Source: Paraphysomonas bandaiensis
Taxonomy: Eukaryota; Chrysophyceae
Reading direction: 5' to 3'
DNA: 64,000 bases
Assembly: GCA_965644295.1 (NCBI GenBank)
Contig: CBFFRP010000182.1
Coordinates: forward strand, 124,001 to 188,000
Part shown: positions 34,096 through 46,927 of the stretch, one piece after another
Position numbering within the stretch: the stretch's first letter is position 1
Layout: each line of letters begins with the position of its first letter
Made by a program: the position numbers and the translations under genes
The notes under the pieces: generated by a model
Database searches by the model: none
Told to the model about the DNA's origin: nothing
Seen by the model: the letters and a program-made list of their open reading frames with translations, nothing else

Positions 34096-34601
34096 GTTTA
34101 GTTTTAACACGTACATACCTCTTGCTAAATAATCAAACATTATATATATATGTATATTATTATCTTCTCTTAAAAATGGTCTGAACTAGAAATAACGGGA
34201 AACCTTAAGATCCTACTTACGTAAGTTTGCTTCCTTACACGTGAGCATTATGTCAAAGAATGAGCTATATTCATCGCATATTAAGGTTGCAGCTAACGTT
34301 CCACGACATTTCTGGTGACACTAGTCAATGTAACGAAAATTCTAAAGAAATGTGAATAAGATTATCATACCGATCACATATTAAACTGCAGACCAAAACA
34401 AATCAATAGAATAAAACAGCCACAACAACCTCACACTACCACACACAACATAGATACTTCACAAAACACAATTTTGAACCTGATATACTATATTTTTACT
34501 AGAAAAGCCAGTCTGAACACATGAAACCTACATAAATTTAAATTTTATATTTTTTTGACTTCTGCGTACGAAGTTAGATACAGATACCAAGGCCTGTACA
34601 G

Positions 34602-37600
34602 CTAACCTTTAAGAATTTCCTCCACTCTCTGCAGACGAATAGGCTTGGACGCTACTATGTTAACACCAGCTGCAAGCATGGCATCTCTATCCTCTGCCGA
34701 CACGTTTCCCGTTACTGCGACTATCGGTGTCGAGACACCAAGGCTTCGTATAGCTTCGGTAGTTTCTATTCCCCCCATAGTAGGCATCACTCCATCCATA
34801 AATATGATATCATATGGAGAAGCACTCGCCAGACTCTCCTGGACACTGCGCAAGGCTTCCGAACCATCCGCTGCCTGTATTCAGCATCATAAAGTTATCG
34901 GATCACTACTGGGACACATACCTGGTCAATAACAGTGTACCATGACTTCAGCATAGAAACGAGCATTTTCCTATTCATTAGCGAGTCGTCAACCACTAAT
35001 GCTTTCGGTGTATTTATCACAGCCATTTCAACATATTTCGTTTGTGGGTCAGATTCATGCTTCTGTGATAAACTAGGTGGTGTCTCAATTGATCGCCCTG
35101 AATCTGATTTCGATCCTAGCCCCCCTCTATTTTCCTTGGCACTCACTCGCGGGACACTAGAAATTTTAGTTGCTGGTACAAAAGTAACATTAGTGGAACG
35201 TAGATAACGGGGCGAATACATACATAGCAATATTTCTTCAAGTTGTTGTAAACGAAGGGGCTTGGTGGCGATTGAATTAACACCCGCATCCATCATAAGG
35301 GTGCGATCGACTGGCAACACATTACCAGTAACAGCAATTATAGGTGCCCGTACACCCAGTGCCCTTATCGCCGCAGTTGCTTCCACACCGTCCATCACCG
35401 GCATCACATTATCCATGAATATGATGTCATAGGGTTTACCGCGTTCTTGGGAGGTCTTCACGGCTTTCACACTTTCTTCTCCATTTTCAGCCTGGAAAGA
35501 CATCACTCCCATGTGTTTATACATATGATCCGCTCACCTCATCAATAGTGGGAAACCACATCTTTAAGATCGACACCAACATCTTGCGGTTCAATGGCGA
35601 GTCATCCACCACAAGAGCCCGTTTACCAGATTCTAATTTCGAATGGTCAGTTTCACTCATTTCATTATCTGATGATGCCTCGGGCTCGGACATCTGGCGC
35701 ACTACAAAGGCTTCGCGAGGTGGACTCAGATCAACAACCTCTCGTCCTCTGGGTGGAGTTGTTCTAGCCTCCAGGTCAATAGAGAACACACATCCCTTGC
35801 CTGGTACTCCTTCGGAATGAACAGCGATACTGCCGTTATGTCGCTCCACAATTGACTTCGAAACTAAAAAGTATCAGAAGCATTCTGTTAGTTATCGTGC
35901 AGACGGTGGGATATGCTACATCGGTCACACACTGATACAAATATCCATATCATAGGCATAAAAAAATAGTACTCACTGAATAGACCCAGACCAGAGCCGC
36001 CACCACCCTGAAGCTCCGCGGCGTTAAACTGAATAATCTGGGTAAAGAGTTTCCTCTGGTTCTCCTGTGAATTCAAGGACAGCGTCATCACAATTTCACA
36101 TCATATACACGACAATATGTATATGGGTGTGAAGCTATACCAGTGATATGCCGGGACCAGTGTCCCTCACTTCTATCCGGAGTCGACCGGTATTCCGTTT
36201 CTTGCTGGAAATACAAATAGCAAAGGTCGTTACACATGACGAAGAAAATAGTAGAATGCTACCTGCAGAGCTTACGGTATTGAGACGACGAAGAAGTGGA
36301 AGTGCAAGGTTGTTCAATATCAAACGACGTCGTGGTTGAAACAGAAACGTCGTCCACGGGAGGGATAAAAGTACAGCTCTGCTCCTTACTATCTGAATCC
36401 TAAAAACGAAATGAGGAGGCATTCGGCAACGCTGAAATTCTTACCAGGTAGGGTTCATAAAAAACACACACATTCACCTCCCCGCCAGATGGGGTAAACT
36501 TAATTGCATTGCTGACAAGGTTCCGCACTACTTGTGACATCTTCTTGATGTCCACATCTACAAGCAACTCTGACAGGTCACGCAGTGAACAGTCTGTGCA
36601 TCCGTTTTGCAAGGAAAACGTGAGCTGTATGCTTTTTTGCAGGGCTTGCACGTAAAAAGGCGAAACACAGGAATTCAAAAGGTCCCGTAGCTTCACCAGA
36701 CGCTGTTCAAGCACCACCTTACCCTCCTCAAGCTTATCAAATAGTAACAGGTCGTCTAATATCCCAACAGCTGTATCACTGGACTCGGCCACGGATTCAA
36801 GAATTTCTGCTACATCATCTTTGGAAAAATCTTTCAGTAGTCGTGACAAGGCTAACTCAACGCCCATAGTTACCGTGTTGAGAGGGGTGCGGATTTCATG
36901 AGATATATACCGCACAAAATCTTTCTTCTTATCTAATTGTAACTGTATGAAAATGTCAAGTGAATAACGCGTAACAAAAGCGTCACATACCCGTGTGATT
37001 AGGGATTCAAACCTGGCTATGCGTCCCGGCACAATAAAGGACACTGTGACAGTAATGACGTCTACGTAGAGTGTCAGAACCACTCCTAGGGTTGTTTCTG
37101 TAGTTGGCTGAGCGTTGTTGGCCATGAAAATCGCTGTCTTTATGACGAGACTGCAAGTCAGGAAAAATATGTAAAGCGTCGCGCATCGCCTACTGGTGGA
37201 AAGATTATTGGTCATGTCAAACACTTGACCCAGCATATTGTCCGCAATGAGGTACACATAGGAGCAGAAGAATATGGCTGCGCATACTATCATTGCTAGT
37301 ACCCAAACAATTGCTAGAAAAGAATCAGGTGCTGCAAAGAAAGGCCTCCATGCACCCATATTCACAACCACTACCAGAAACACCGTCGTTAAAAACATGC
37401 CATAAGCCCATAGCGTTGATCGACCAGTCTCTATCATAAAGCTGAGTAAAGTACCCGTATAAAGACATGCCCGTGCCTGATATGCACATATAAATAATGG
37501 AGCAATACGATATCCAAGATTTAAGGGAATATATATAGTTAAACTAGGTATAAATAGAGCTGATACAAACACCCAACGAGGTAATGTGAATTCCCATGAT

Positions 37601-37857
37601 AATTCTGTGTCCATTACAGCATCACAAATCATTGGAAAGCTTACAGCAATAGCACATACAAGTGCATCAAGAAAAAAACGTGTATGAAGTCTGTTTTCTA
37701 ATTCATTTTCATCTACAGCTAATTTATAGTTTAATATGACAGGTAAGTAACATGTAAAAGCACAGAATACAACCATAACAATGGATAGTTTCTTTAATAA
37801 TGAATTACTATAAAGATATTGTGATTTCATTGTGTTATATATGTCTACTATATCCAT
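34602..37857 (-). CDS. Membrane hybrid histidine kinase with two receiver domains
   Basis: Exons 37857-36445, 36399-36263, 36204-36141, 36064-35977, 35863-35538, 35491-34922, 34874-34602; 956 codons. A further in-frame 48-nt stretch, 36990-36943 (GTATGT...ATACAG), is very likely also an intron. Six or seven membrane segments fill residues ~20-285. HisKA has the phospho-acceptor His in SHEIRTPLN (~321). HATPase_c has the N box (VRNLVSNAIKFTPSGG), G1 (DTGPGIS) and G2 (GGSGLGLF). Two receivers follow, each with ALVVDDS, the Asp in IIFMDNVMPVMDG or IIFMDGVMPTMGG, and a conserved Lys (TKPL, SKPI). The protein would autophosphorylate on His and pass phosphate to Asp. The input signal is unknown. 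Confidence 0.93.
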
Positions 37858-38668
37858 CTATTGAATGAATAAGTTAGTTATGAGTTGAGTAGGACTGTGT
37901 ATGATAGTTATGATGTGTGTCGTATCTCATCTATATGAAATCCCTCATATGATATCTAGGTATATATATCGTCATTTTGACATGTGTATGTTTGGACTTC
38001 GAAGTCGAAGTTACGTGTGAAGTTTTTGTTTCGATCGAACTCCACTTGATTTCTATTGTGAATATATATGAAATACAGTGGAATACGGAGAGTACTGTTG
38101 AACTTTTGTATAGGTTAGAGAGATAAATACTGTAGAATACCGAATACTATGCATATGGTATGGAATGTTGGGTGAAAAAAAAGGGAAGGCATGTGTACTG
38201 GTGTACTGCTGCTGGATAAGAACTGTACAGCTCAATACATGTACTGGAGTATACATGTACTGGAGTATACATGTACTGTACTACATCTGTCATTCTAAGA
38301 ATACATGTACTGCAAGATCCATGTACTATTGCATTTATATTGAACATAGATATAAGTACTACACTTCTTTCTCTACATACACCTGTATGAATGTATGTAG
38401 TTTGAAGTTCTGTCATGTATAGTACATACATACATACATACATACATAGAAGTATGTTGATGTCTCTCTATATATTCGATGCTTCGATTTCATAGTCTCC
38501 ACCTTAACATTCCTATCAGATGATACAATAATAAAATAGAGGTAAGAAGCATATCTGATACAGTGCATTGATAAGACTTCATGAAATCAACCCTCATAAG
38601 CCTTTGAATAGTCTTCATAGTCAATATATAGATAATCCTGTTGATAAGTACATACTATATAGATAACA
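37858..38668. promoter_or_regulatory. Divergent intergenic region between the kinase and the VPS9 gene
   Basis: About 0.8 kb serving both starts. It contains repeats of ACATGTACTGGAGTAT (38237-38280) and a short CATA array (38424-38448, six units). No gene seen. Confidence 0.45.
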
Positions 38669-41622
38669 ATGAATAACAGTCATATATATGAGTTACAAGA
38701 GATTAATCATTGTCATTTACATGATTTTCCTTATCATCAAACCCCATATGAAGGATCTGATAGTGAAGAGCACTCAGAGACCACTACTAACGACATCAGT
38801 AATGAGGGATACAGTTATTACAACCCTCATACACATACTATGTGCCCAGTTGCTAATAATCAAAGATATCATGATTATATGGATGATATAAACAATAATG
38901 GGGATCGGGATGCATCATCTGGAATTCATGTTGTGCCTTGTCATTCGGGATATTCTCCTCCTAATGAAATTGATTCAGTGATAGTTGACTCGGAGAGTGT
39001 TTTGGTATACCCTGAAAATGCTGCACTACCACAGTCTCAAGTGAGACATGAGTTAGTGGCAATTCGTGAAATATTTCCTGGTGAAACAGACACTGTGTTG
39101 ATAGAGTGCTTGGAGGCGAATGACTGGAATCTGGATGCCGCTGTTCTAAAGTTATTAGACCAGCAGCAATCCTCTACTGTTGCACTACAACCGCAGGAGG
39201 GGACAGAAATTAGGCATGATATGTCTCAAGCCTCTGCTAACTCTGGCGCATCACGACCTGGGCATTTGAAGCGCCATTTGAAGAACTATCGCCCGCAAGA
39301 GTTGTCTCGAACCAACTCCCCACAACGGCGACACAATTCTCGTCGGGTAGCATCATTCACGACTCTACCAGATGATTTCATATCCGTGCCCCGTGTACGT
39401 ACAGTAATTCACTCTCCATTTCCCTTACGCAAAGCAAACAGTATTGATTTCACTGTGCACTTCAACCGCACCGGTGCATCGCTCGACCTCAACGTTAAAA
39501 CTCAGGGTGGCAATATTGTGGTCAATGCGCTGCATACTTCGTCATCAGGGGGGCCAGGGCTCTCTCAGCAAGCAGGAGTACAAATTGGGGATGTGCTATA
39601 CGGTATAAACTTTGAGTACTTTAACGCCGGTGTTACACTATCCGACGTGACTAAGGTGGTGGCAGCTGCCGGGCCCTTTCTCTGCCTCCACTTTATTCGT
39701 TTCATGGATACGTCCACAATACCTTGCACTGACGGAAGCACACCGCAGCATGTCGTCTCTCTACGTAAAATTCATCCCTGTGCTTTAATGCTACTTGATC
39801 AAGAGGTGTTGGAAGTTGATGACATGGAGTCTTTTTGTGAGTCTCTGAGTAGATTGAAGGCGCGAACTATGGATTGGTGTACAGGAACTATTACAGAACG
39901 GCGGAGGATTAGAGACTTAGCGGTTGCTATGCAATACGAGGGATTCGGGACGACAAATGGGACAGGGACGAGAGATGACTCTATGATTTGGCTTGGGTCT
40001 CATAGCAGTAGAAGCAGTACTGACTCTTCTGAGAAGATCCGAAAGAAGCGCTGGTCTGTCACGACAGGCTCGTCCACTCCAGCACCATCCCCTGTTAACC
40101 CGTGCATTGGGGATGCTTGTGATGTGAGGCAGAACTGGTACAAAGAGGTTACTATGAGTACGCGAGATATTCAACCAGCCGTATCCATTCGTATTACGGG
40201 AACCAAAGTAATTGAAGATCACACGGAGTATGTAATATGGGTACAAGATGTTGCTACGGGCCTACAGTGGTATACGAGAAGGCGATTTCGTGAGTTTTAT
40301 AGGCTTCGAGAGGTGAGTAATTACTATACCATTTTTATCGAGTGTGTGCCTAAAATATCTTGTAGACCCTGATATCTTTGTGGGGGGCATTTGAATCACT
40401 TCCCTTTCCCGCCCGACGGCTTTCTGTGGGGCGCACCGACCCATCAGGCTCCCTTGTTTCAGAACGCCGCCCTGTGCTAGAGACATTCCTTCGATCAGCT
40501 TACCAGATTTTGGTTTCCGAAAACCTAGTTCACCCCGCAACGAGAAAATTATTCTTGCTTATATATCACTTTGTGGATGTGCCTTATTACATGCCCTCAA
40601 TATCAGCTCTATATGCACAACAGAAGAAACTACATGATGCACACATTAGCCGGCTTCTCGAAGATCACACATACGTTGGAACCTCTCATTGCGATGACGA
40701 GGACGATACACTGGACTTGGTAAACGATCCTTTCATTCATGTGCGCCGCTGGGCGGAGGTCTACATTCACTCTGTACTACAGCTACCGGTCTTCCGAAAG
40801 ATCGTTGGAAGATTTGTTCGCAACTATATTAGAAATAGTAGACTTGATAGTTCGAAACCTTGGAGTGAGGATGAGGCTGTGGAGAATGTGAAGTCTTTGG
40901 GTGAGTTTATTGACAATCTACAGGACGTTTTGTCTACGGGCATGCGTGCAGATATCGCTGAAGTAATCGAACACTTTGTGCACGGTAACACTCGTGGTAG
41001 ATACGTAGACCAGCCCAGACAGATTCAGGAAGTCGATATTGAGGACGATATGCCATACGTGAACGCGATACTGAAGCTGGATCGGGTAAATAGCATAGCT
41101 CGGGTAGCAGTTAGACGACAAATAGAGACGGAGGTGTATGTACCCTGTGTGAATGCTGCGAGAGCTGTTCTGGCTGAGGGTTTTGCGAGAAGAGATAGCC
41201 AACTGGCCGCTAAATGCAGATATCTGAAACATCAACCGCAGTCTTTTTTCGGTATACCATTAAACCACATTTCACCCTCGAGCTGGGAGGAGGTGATACA
41301 TGCATTCGACAGAATACCGAATATGACGATTCCATTTGATAAGCTGCAGTTACTTGTAGCAGCTGCCAAGCAGATCCCTGAGTGCTACCGCGAAGAACAC
41401 CCAGATGCCTCCCGGTCCCTTGGAGCAGATGATATGCTCCCAATATTTATATACTGTCTGGCTATGTCGAATATTAGCCAACTATCTGTCCTCTCCAAAG
41501 AGCTAGAGAACGTATGTGACTCGGAATGCAGAGTTTCTGAGATAGGATACTATACCGCAACACTTGAGGCATCATTACAGCATATACTAGACATGAATGA
41601 AGTTGACGGCGATTTTAATTAA
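38669..41622 (+). CDS. CUE-PDZ-PX-VPS9 protein, putative Rab5-type GEF
   Basis: Exons 38669-40312 and 40366-41622; 966 codons. Residues ~125-166 form a CUE domain (ELVAIREIFPGETDTVLIEC, NWNLDAAVLKLL-like end), which binds ubiquitin. Residues ~255-345 resemble a PDZ domain (FTVHFNRTGASLDLNV, GVQIGDVLYGINFEYF). PX lies at ~490-610 (VSIRITGTKVIEDHTEYVIW, RRRFREFYRLRETL) and would bind phosphoinositides. The C-terminal ~130 residues are a VPS9 domain (PFDKLQLLVAAAKQI, GADDMLPIFIYCLAMSN, EIGYYTATLEASLQHI). VPS9 domains exchange GDP for GTP on Rab5-like GTPases. The protein would act on early endosomes. The order of domains is unusual. Confidence 0.9.
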
Positions 41623-42315
41623 AACTGTTGGTGTTAGATAGGTCTGAAAAGCGTTCAAGTTTTGTAAATACTGTTATTTTACAGTGTTCCTTTTTATATT
41701 ATGAATTCGCTATGATATTTGTTATCTAAGATGCGCTAATAATTTTCTGTACTCTAGCACTTTCCCTCTACAGTATTATAAAGTATGTATGGTGATCAGG
41801 AATCAGGACTGCGTAGCAATTACTTGATTGCAATTAATCGGCAATACATGAATTACGAACCCTTTACGCTTTACAATCGATATGAATGGGCATCCAGGTA
41901 TTCATGCAGTTTTACAAACTGGTATGACATAATCGTGAATTCTTTTTTTTTGCAATTGTGTGAGATATGGAGATGTTTCCTCTACTACAGGTAATCTTGT
42001 ACTATGGCGGTTTAATGATTGCTCATAATATGTATATAACTGTAGGGTATTGTCTTCGTAATTGCTACTATTCTAGAATAGAGATTATCGTTTGTGTTTT
42101 TGTGTAAAGCTGTGTACTATATATTTACACTGGTAACAGGTATCAGAGCAGAGAGATCCGACTCTTTCTTATCACAGAACTCTAACACGTAGTACACTAT
42201 ACTAATATATATCCTGCATTGTGAAGGATGGAACAGTAAAAATACTTCGACGTAGCACAAAGTGGTGGTCAAATGAGAATAATATTAATAATACAATAAA
42301 TTCTCACAATACCTA
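41623..42315. other. Convergent 3' intergenic region
   Basis: Lies between the ends of the VPS9 gene and IBA57. Only a weak 69-codon frame (41785-41994) without protein-like features. Confidence 0.4.
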
Positions 42316-43907
42316 TTAAGCTGCAGAAATGACAGGCTTTCCTGTAACAGGATCGTCATCGACCCACCATGATGGTCTAAATAGACGAATCTTATGACTC
42401 GAATTGTCCATATCGCTACGAGTAACTATCTCCGGGACTTCGCTGGTATCAGATTGCGGAATTAGAGATCGCAATTTTACCACTGCAAGTCCCAACGGAG
42501 AGTCTAATAAAAAATAAAATTAGCATATTAAATTCTATAATCAGGTAGTACACGACCACATACATTCTCCTGAGCACAACACATGGCCTATTTCCTCTCC
42601 ACTATCGGATATGCATATCTTATGTCCAGTCAGGTCAGCCACAGGACACTTGGATTGAGGACTATTCAATGCTTCCAGCTCTTCCTCATTGAGTGGGGAA
42701 AACAGGGCCTCTGGAGGTGCTGAGGGATTGAGAAGGAAAGGAATGACACGCTTTCTTACAACTCCCTGTGTAAACCATTACGTGGTCATGTGTATGAAAA
42801 AGCCAATAGAGGATTGTGTAACACAGGTTATTAAGCGCCGAACTAGCAACCATCACAGCACAACGCAAATGCTAAATAACAATGTAGAGATCATAATTAC
42901 CTTATATTTAGTTCTTGCAGTTAGCTCTTGTCCGAGATAGCAGCCCTTCTTGAAACTAATAGCATTTAGTAGGTCAAGGTTGCATTCAAGAGGAATGCGT
43001 CCCTCGATTTCTGACCCCTCCGCCAAGCCATGCTGCAACCTATACATCTCATACGCCTTCAGATCCTGATGTGCGTCATGCTCTTTACTCTCTTCAGGCT
43101 CTCCTAAGAAGTACATATGCATATAAGTTATACAATATAAGTCGTAGAAGTCATATGATATAGTATCTATACATGTCATATATATGCTATGTTATATATA
43201 CATGTTATATATACATGTTATGTTATACATATTACGTATGTTATGTGTGTGTGTGTTATGTATGTATGTTTACAGAGAGGATGTGCACTCACTCTTCTCC
43301 GTATCAGTATCCTGTTCAAAGAGCAGACGTGTCCCAAGACCCTTCGCACGTGGATCTTCAGCCATAACAACAGCAGATGGATATTCATTCTCCATTTCAT
43401 GTTGATTAGCAGTGTGTATATATGTCTAGTAACGTAACTGTATTATCATACATATACAAGAGTCTACATAGATCACCTGATAATATTTTAATTCAAACTT
43501 TACTTTCGATCGTAATTTATAGAGGGATAGCATTTGTTTAATGGTTTTCATATGTGTATCATGTATCTCAAGTAATACACGATCCTTTATAGTTATATAT
43601 ATATATTAATGTATAGAAAGAGACGTATGATGATAGATATACGTACCTCTTCACATGTATTTGTAGATAGTAAATACATAAATACATCCCCTACAATACG
43701 ACCTTTAGGGTTTAATACAGCACATGATATAGCTGGTTGCTGTGTAGTTAGTGTGTCTATATCGTTAGTAACAAGACCCTGTAAAAACTTTTTTGTATCT
43801 GGACCCTTCACTTCGATGAAGTGACGATAGAATACAGGTATCAAACTGTAGTATCGTGAGTTCCTTAGTTGAGATATACCATACGGGATCTTAGAGAGGT
43901 AAATCAT
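42316..43907 (-). CDS. IBA57: Mitochondrial iron-sulfur assembly factor IBA57 (CAF17)
   Basis: Exons 43907-43647, 43584-43477, 43425-43293, 43103-42901, 42765-42564, 42503-42316; 364 codons. The N-terminal ~25 residues (YLSKIPYGISQLRNSRYYSL) suit a mitochondrial presequence. Typical IBA57 signatures are KGPDTKKFLQGLVTNDIDTL, LNPKGRIVGDVFMYLL, RVLLEIHDTHMKTI, DPRAKGLGTRLL and, decisively, KKGCYLGQELTARTKYKGVV. IBA57 is a folate-binding GcvT relative that helps ISCA proteins make [4Fe-4S] clusters. The residue order and length match the family. The divergent neighbour is CWC25. Confidence 0.95.
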
Positions 43908-44025
43908 AGTTGATATATGGAGTATTTGGAGTACTGTGAAGTGTGAGGAAGAATGAATTTAGAAGTATGCTACACAGAACACACCATTCCATACCAATCT
44001 ACACACTGTACATGTGTATACGTAC

Positions 44026-44109
44026 ATACATACATACATACATACATACATACATACATACATACGTACATACATACATACATACATACATACATACATA
44101 CATACATAC
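44026..44109. repeat. (ATAC)n array between IBA57 and CWC25
   Basis: 84 bp of ATAC units with one ACGT variant near the middle, 120 bp from the IBA57 start and 190 bp from the CWC25 start. Confidence 0.95.
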
Positions 44110-44298
44110 CGTATTCTGTGGTGTATACTGTGTCTGTGCATTCTGTTATTCGTCACTCTCAAGCATGTATGTATTGTTTATATTCTCATCTTGTTGTTGT
44201 GATACATACATTATCACACCACACTCACATTCCAGTCTAATTCACTTACTCTCCCGAGTAAGTTATACTTTCACTTCGTTTTCACTTACTTCTATATA

Positions 44299-45913
44299 AT
44301 GTCATTGAAATTTTTATCCAAGAAAAGTTGGCATACAACTAATTTAGATAACGTTGAGAAAGTCTGGTTAGCTGAACAAAATGCTGAAAAAGAGAAGAAA
44401 AAGGTGGATTTTAATGTTTTTATATATAATATTAAACACATTTAATAGAGTTTTTTATATTATAGTTATTAGAATTACAAAAACAAATTAATGAAGAAAG
44501 ACAAATACAAGAATTACGTGAATTACAAGTTGCAAGTGGTCAAACTGTAAAAACTGTGGATACGACATTAGATTGGATGTATGAAGGACCTGCAGCACAA
44601 TCAGAACAAACAACTGAAGAATATCTATTGGGTAAAATCTATAAACCGAAAGGAGGGGTAGCGGATGAAGTTAAGGAAGTGGGTAAGTAGATACATACCA
44701 CTTACTGTAGTTGGTGTATTCTTACTCTACCATATATGTGTATATATGTCTGTGTATGTATATATGTGTGTATATATGTCTGTGTATGTATGTATGTATG
44801 TGTGTATATATGTCTGTGTATGTATGCATGTGTGTATATATGTCTGTGTATATACTTATATATGTATATATAGCACAGAAACCAGGATCACTATGGATGA
44901 ATAAAATCTCATCAAAGAACGATACGTTTACTCGATTACATGAAGATCCAATGCTTGTAATTAAAAAAAACGAGAAGGAGGTATGTCTAAATATCTCTGT
45001 ATATATATGTATTAACTCATTTGTTTAGGCACGAGAGAAGGTTATTAATAATCCTGTTAAGATGGCACGTATACGACATCAATTAGCTGCTGATTTAGAA
45101 GCCAAAAATGAAAAAAAACGTTTAAAAAAAGAACGTAAGAAAGAAATGAAGAAGGATAAAAAAACACAACGTGATAGTCGTGATCGGGATAATCGACGTG
45201 GTGGTAGTAGAAGTAGAGAACGAAGAAGGAGTCGTAGTCGGGATAGAAGAAGACATAGTCCTATCAGAGATAGGAGAAGCAGAAGTCCTATCAGAGAGCG
45301 TAATGGTAGTCCGGATCGACGTGATTACCGCCGTAGAAGACGAGACGTTAGTTCCAGCAGGAGTCGCAGTTCTAGCGAGGGTCGCAAGCGGTCAAGGCGA
45401 GATGATCACCAGGATCGCCGTGAAAGTGGGTCGGGTAAACGGGAAGGATATGGCCTTATTCGCACAGGCGGTAACACTGAAACAAGTTCGACTACACGTG
45501 AGCGCAAGGACCATTTAGGACCGCGTCTCGATCTTTTGGCTAAAAAGACGCAGAGGGAAGCAGAAGAAGAGGAGGAGCGTCGCCGCCGCATCGAGAAGGC
45601 AAAGGGGGGAGTTGGGCAGAGTCGTAATATGGATGCTGCAGAAAGAGAAAAGCGCCTCAAGGAGATGATGCAGGACGCTGCAGTAAATGATGATATCCGT
45701 GCCACTCGCCATCGCAGACCGGCTACTACGTCCAAGACGGAGGACGAGCCCAAAGAGGGAGGAAGTAAAGGTGGATTTCTTCAAGCGATGCGTACAGAGG
45801 TATATAACTCAGAAAGTGGTGGAGGAACTACTATGGAGGAAAGACTTAGTAGGAATAGGCACTACCATCAAAAAGGGAGTGATCTGGATAGCCACGGGTT
45901 TATGAAGCGCTAG
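44299..45913 (+). CDS. CWC25: Pre-mRNA splicing factor CWC25
   Basis: Exons 44299-44403, 44466-44682, 44874-44980, 45029-45913; 437 codons. The N-terminus matches CWC25 (LKFLSKKSWHTTNLDNVEKV, WLAEQNAEKEKKK, LDWMYEGPA, EEYLLGKIY). HEDPMLVIKKNEKEAREKV and NNPVKMARIRHQL follow. The C-terminal half is an Arg-Ser/Arg-Asp-rich region followed by a conserved helical tail (SRNMDAAEREKRLKEMMQDA, SDLDSHGFMKR). CWC25 enters the spliceosome for the first catalytic step. The N-terminus lies near the branch site in known structures. The third intron (44683-44873) is rich in TATG/TGTGTA repeats. Confidence 0.93.
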
Positions 45914-46116
45914 ACAATTAGATTAAGTCATCGAGTAAGATGAATGATAATGTATGTGACGATGAATCGTTAGACATATGGAAATCTTAAGTATCTATTA
46001 ACTTCATATAGTACATTAAATCCGTATGTGGATGAAAAACAAATTGTCGACAACGTGACATCCCCTATTACTATTCACACTTAGTACCCTACATAAGACT
46101 TAGTAACACTTACTTC

Positions 46117-46919
46117 CAGGGCTAGGAAATATTATATTGAATTGCAATACATTGTACAAAATATTGTAAAATATATTGATTGGTCGACCAGCCAAAAATC
46201 CCATCAATATTGTTTCTGTTAAAGTAGCTCACAATACTATTGCGATATATTGCAATCAATATTAATATTATGATAGTCATATAAGAGAAGATTCTCAACT
46301 GTAGGGTGCAAAATGGATATAAATAACCGAGAAATTGATTACAACATTACAGAGGATGATGAAGCTGATGTTGACTATGCGACTAAAAATCTTCAGTCAG
46401 CTCAAAAAATTAAAAAACGTACAGATCCACGAGTCATTAACGGTTGCCTGGCCCTGGTATGTACTTCCAATACATGGGAACGTCTGTTCAGCACAGCTAA
46501 ACATATTATATCAGTGTTGCGCAAAAGTATCCATCCTACTTAAGATGCTGTTGTTTCTGAAAGCTATTCGACAGTTATGGCCGGATACTAGCATATTTCA
46601 ATTAATTCTGTGGATGAATATGGTGATGTTGACGCCACCGATGATGGTTCAGAGAATGATGACGAGGTGGATTTTTAGTAGCTATAAACAGCAGTTGGTT
46701 TGGTTGTCATGTGATCTTGATGACTAATACTTAAAATGGAATCTACGGATGTGTTTACTTACTGATTAGTCATGCATATATATTGCAATACATTGACAAT
46801 ATATTGCAATACATTGACAATATATTGCAATATATTGTAATTGTATTGTTGGGCCTGTTTTATTGATGGAACGCTGCCTCTCTAACAATAGTATTGCAAT
46901 ATATTGTTTCCTAGCCCTG
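46117..46919. mobile_element. hAT transposon, non-autonomous, with terminal repeats and 8-bp target duplication
   Basis: Ends are CAGGGCTAGGAAA (46117) and TTTCCTAGCCCTG (to 46919), perfect 13-bp inverted repeats continued imperfectly by TATTG-rich sequence. CTTACTTC stands directly outside both ends (46109-46116 and 46920-46927), the 8-bp duplication typical of hAT. Inside, 46313-46543 encodes a piece of the hAT dimerisation domain (CTSNTWERLFSTAKHIISVL). The catalytic part is missing, so the element needs a helper. CAATATATTGCAATACATTGA-like units are repeated near 46775-46850. Confidence 0.92.
46313..46543 (+). pseudogene. hAT transposase C-terminal (dimerisation) fragment
   Basis: 76 codons, with WERLFSTAKHIISVLRKS of the hAT family dimerisation region and an acidic lead (TEDDEADVDYATKN). 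The DDE core and BED finger are not present. A frame change near 46540 continues into another reading frame with no clear homology. Confidence 0.7.
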
Positions 46920-46927
46920 CTTACTTC

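Noticed and set aside
45171-45784. Alternative frames across the Arg/Ser-rich part of CWC25
   Set aside because: They are out-of-frame readings of AGA/CGT-rich codons within a well-supported exon.
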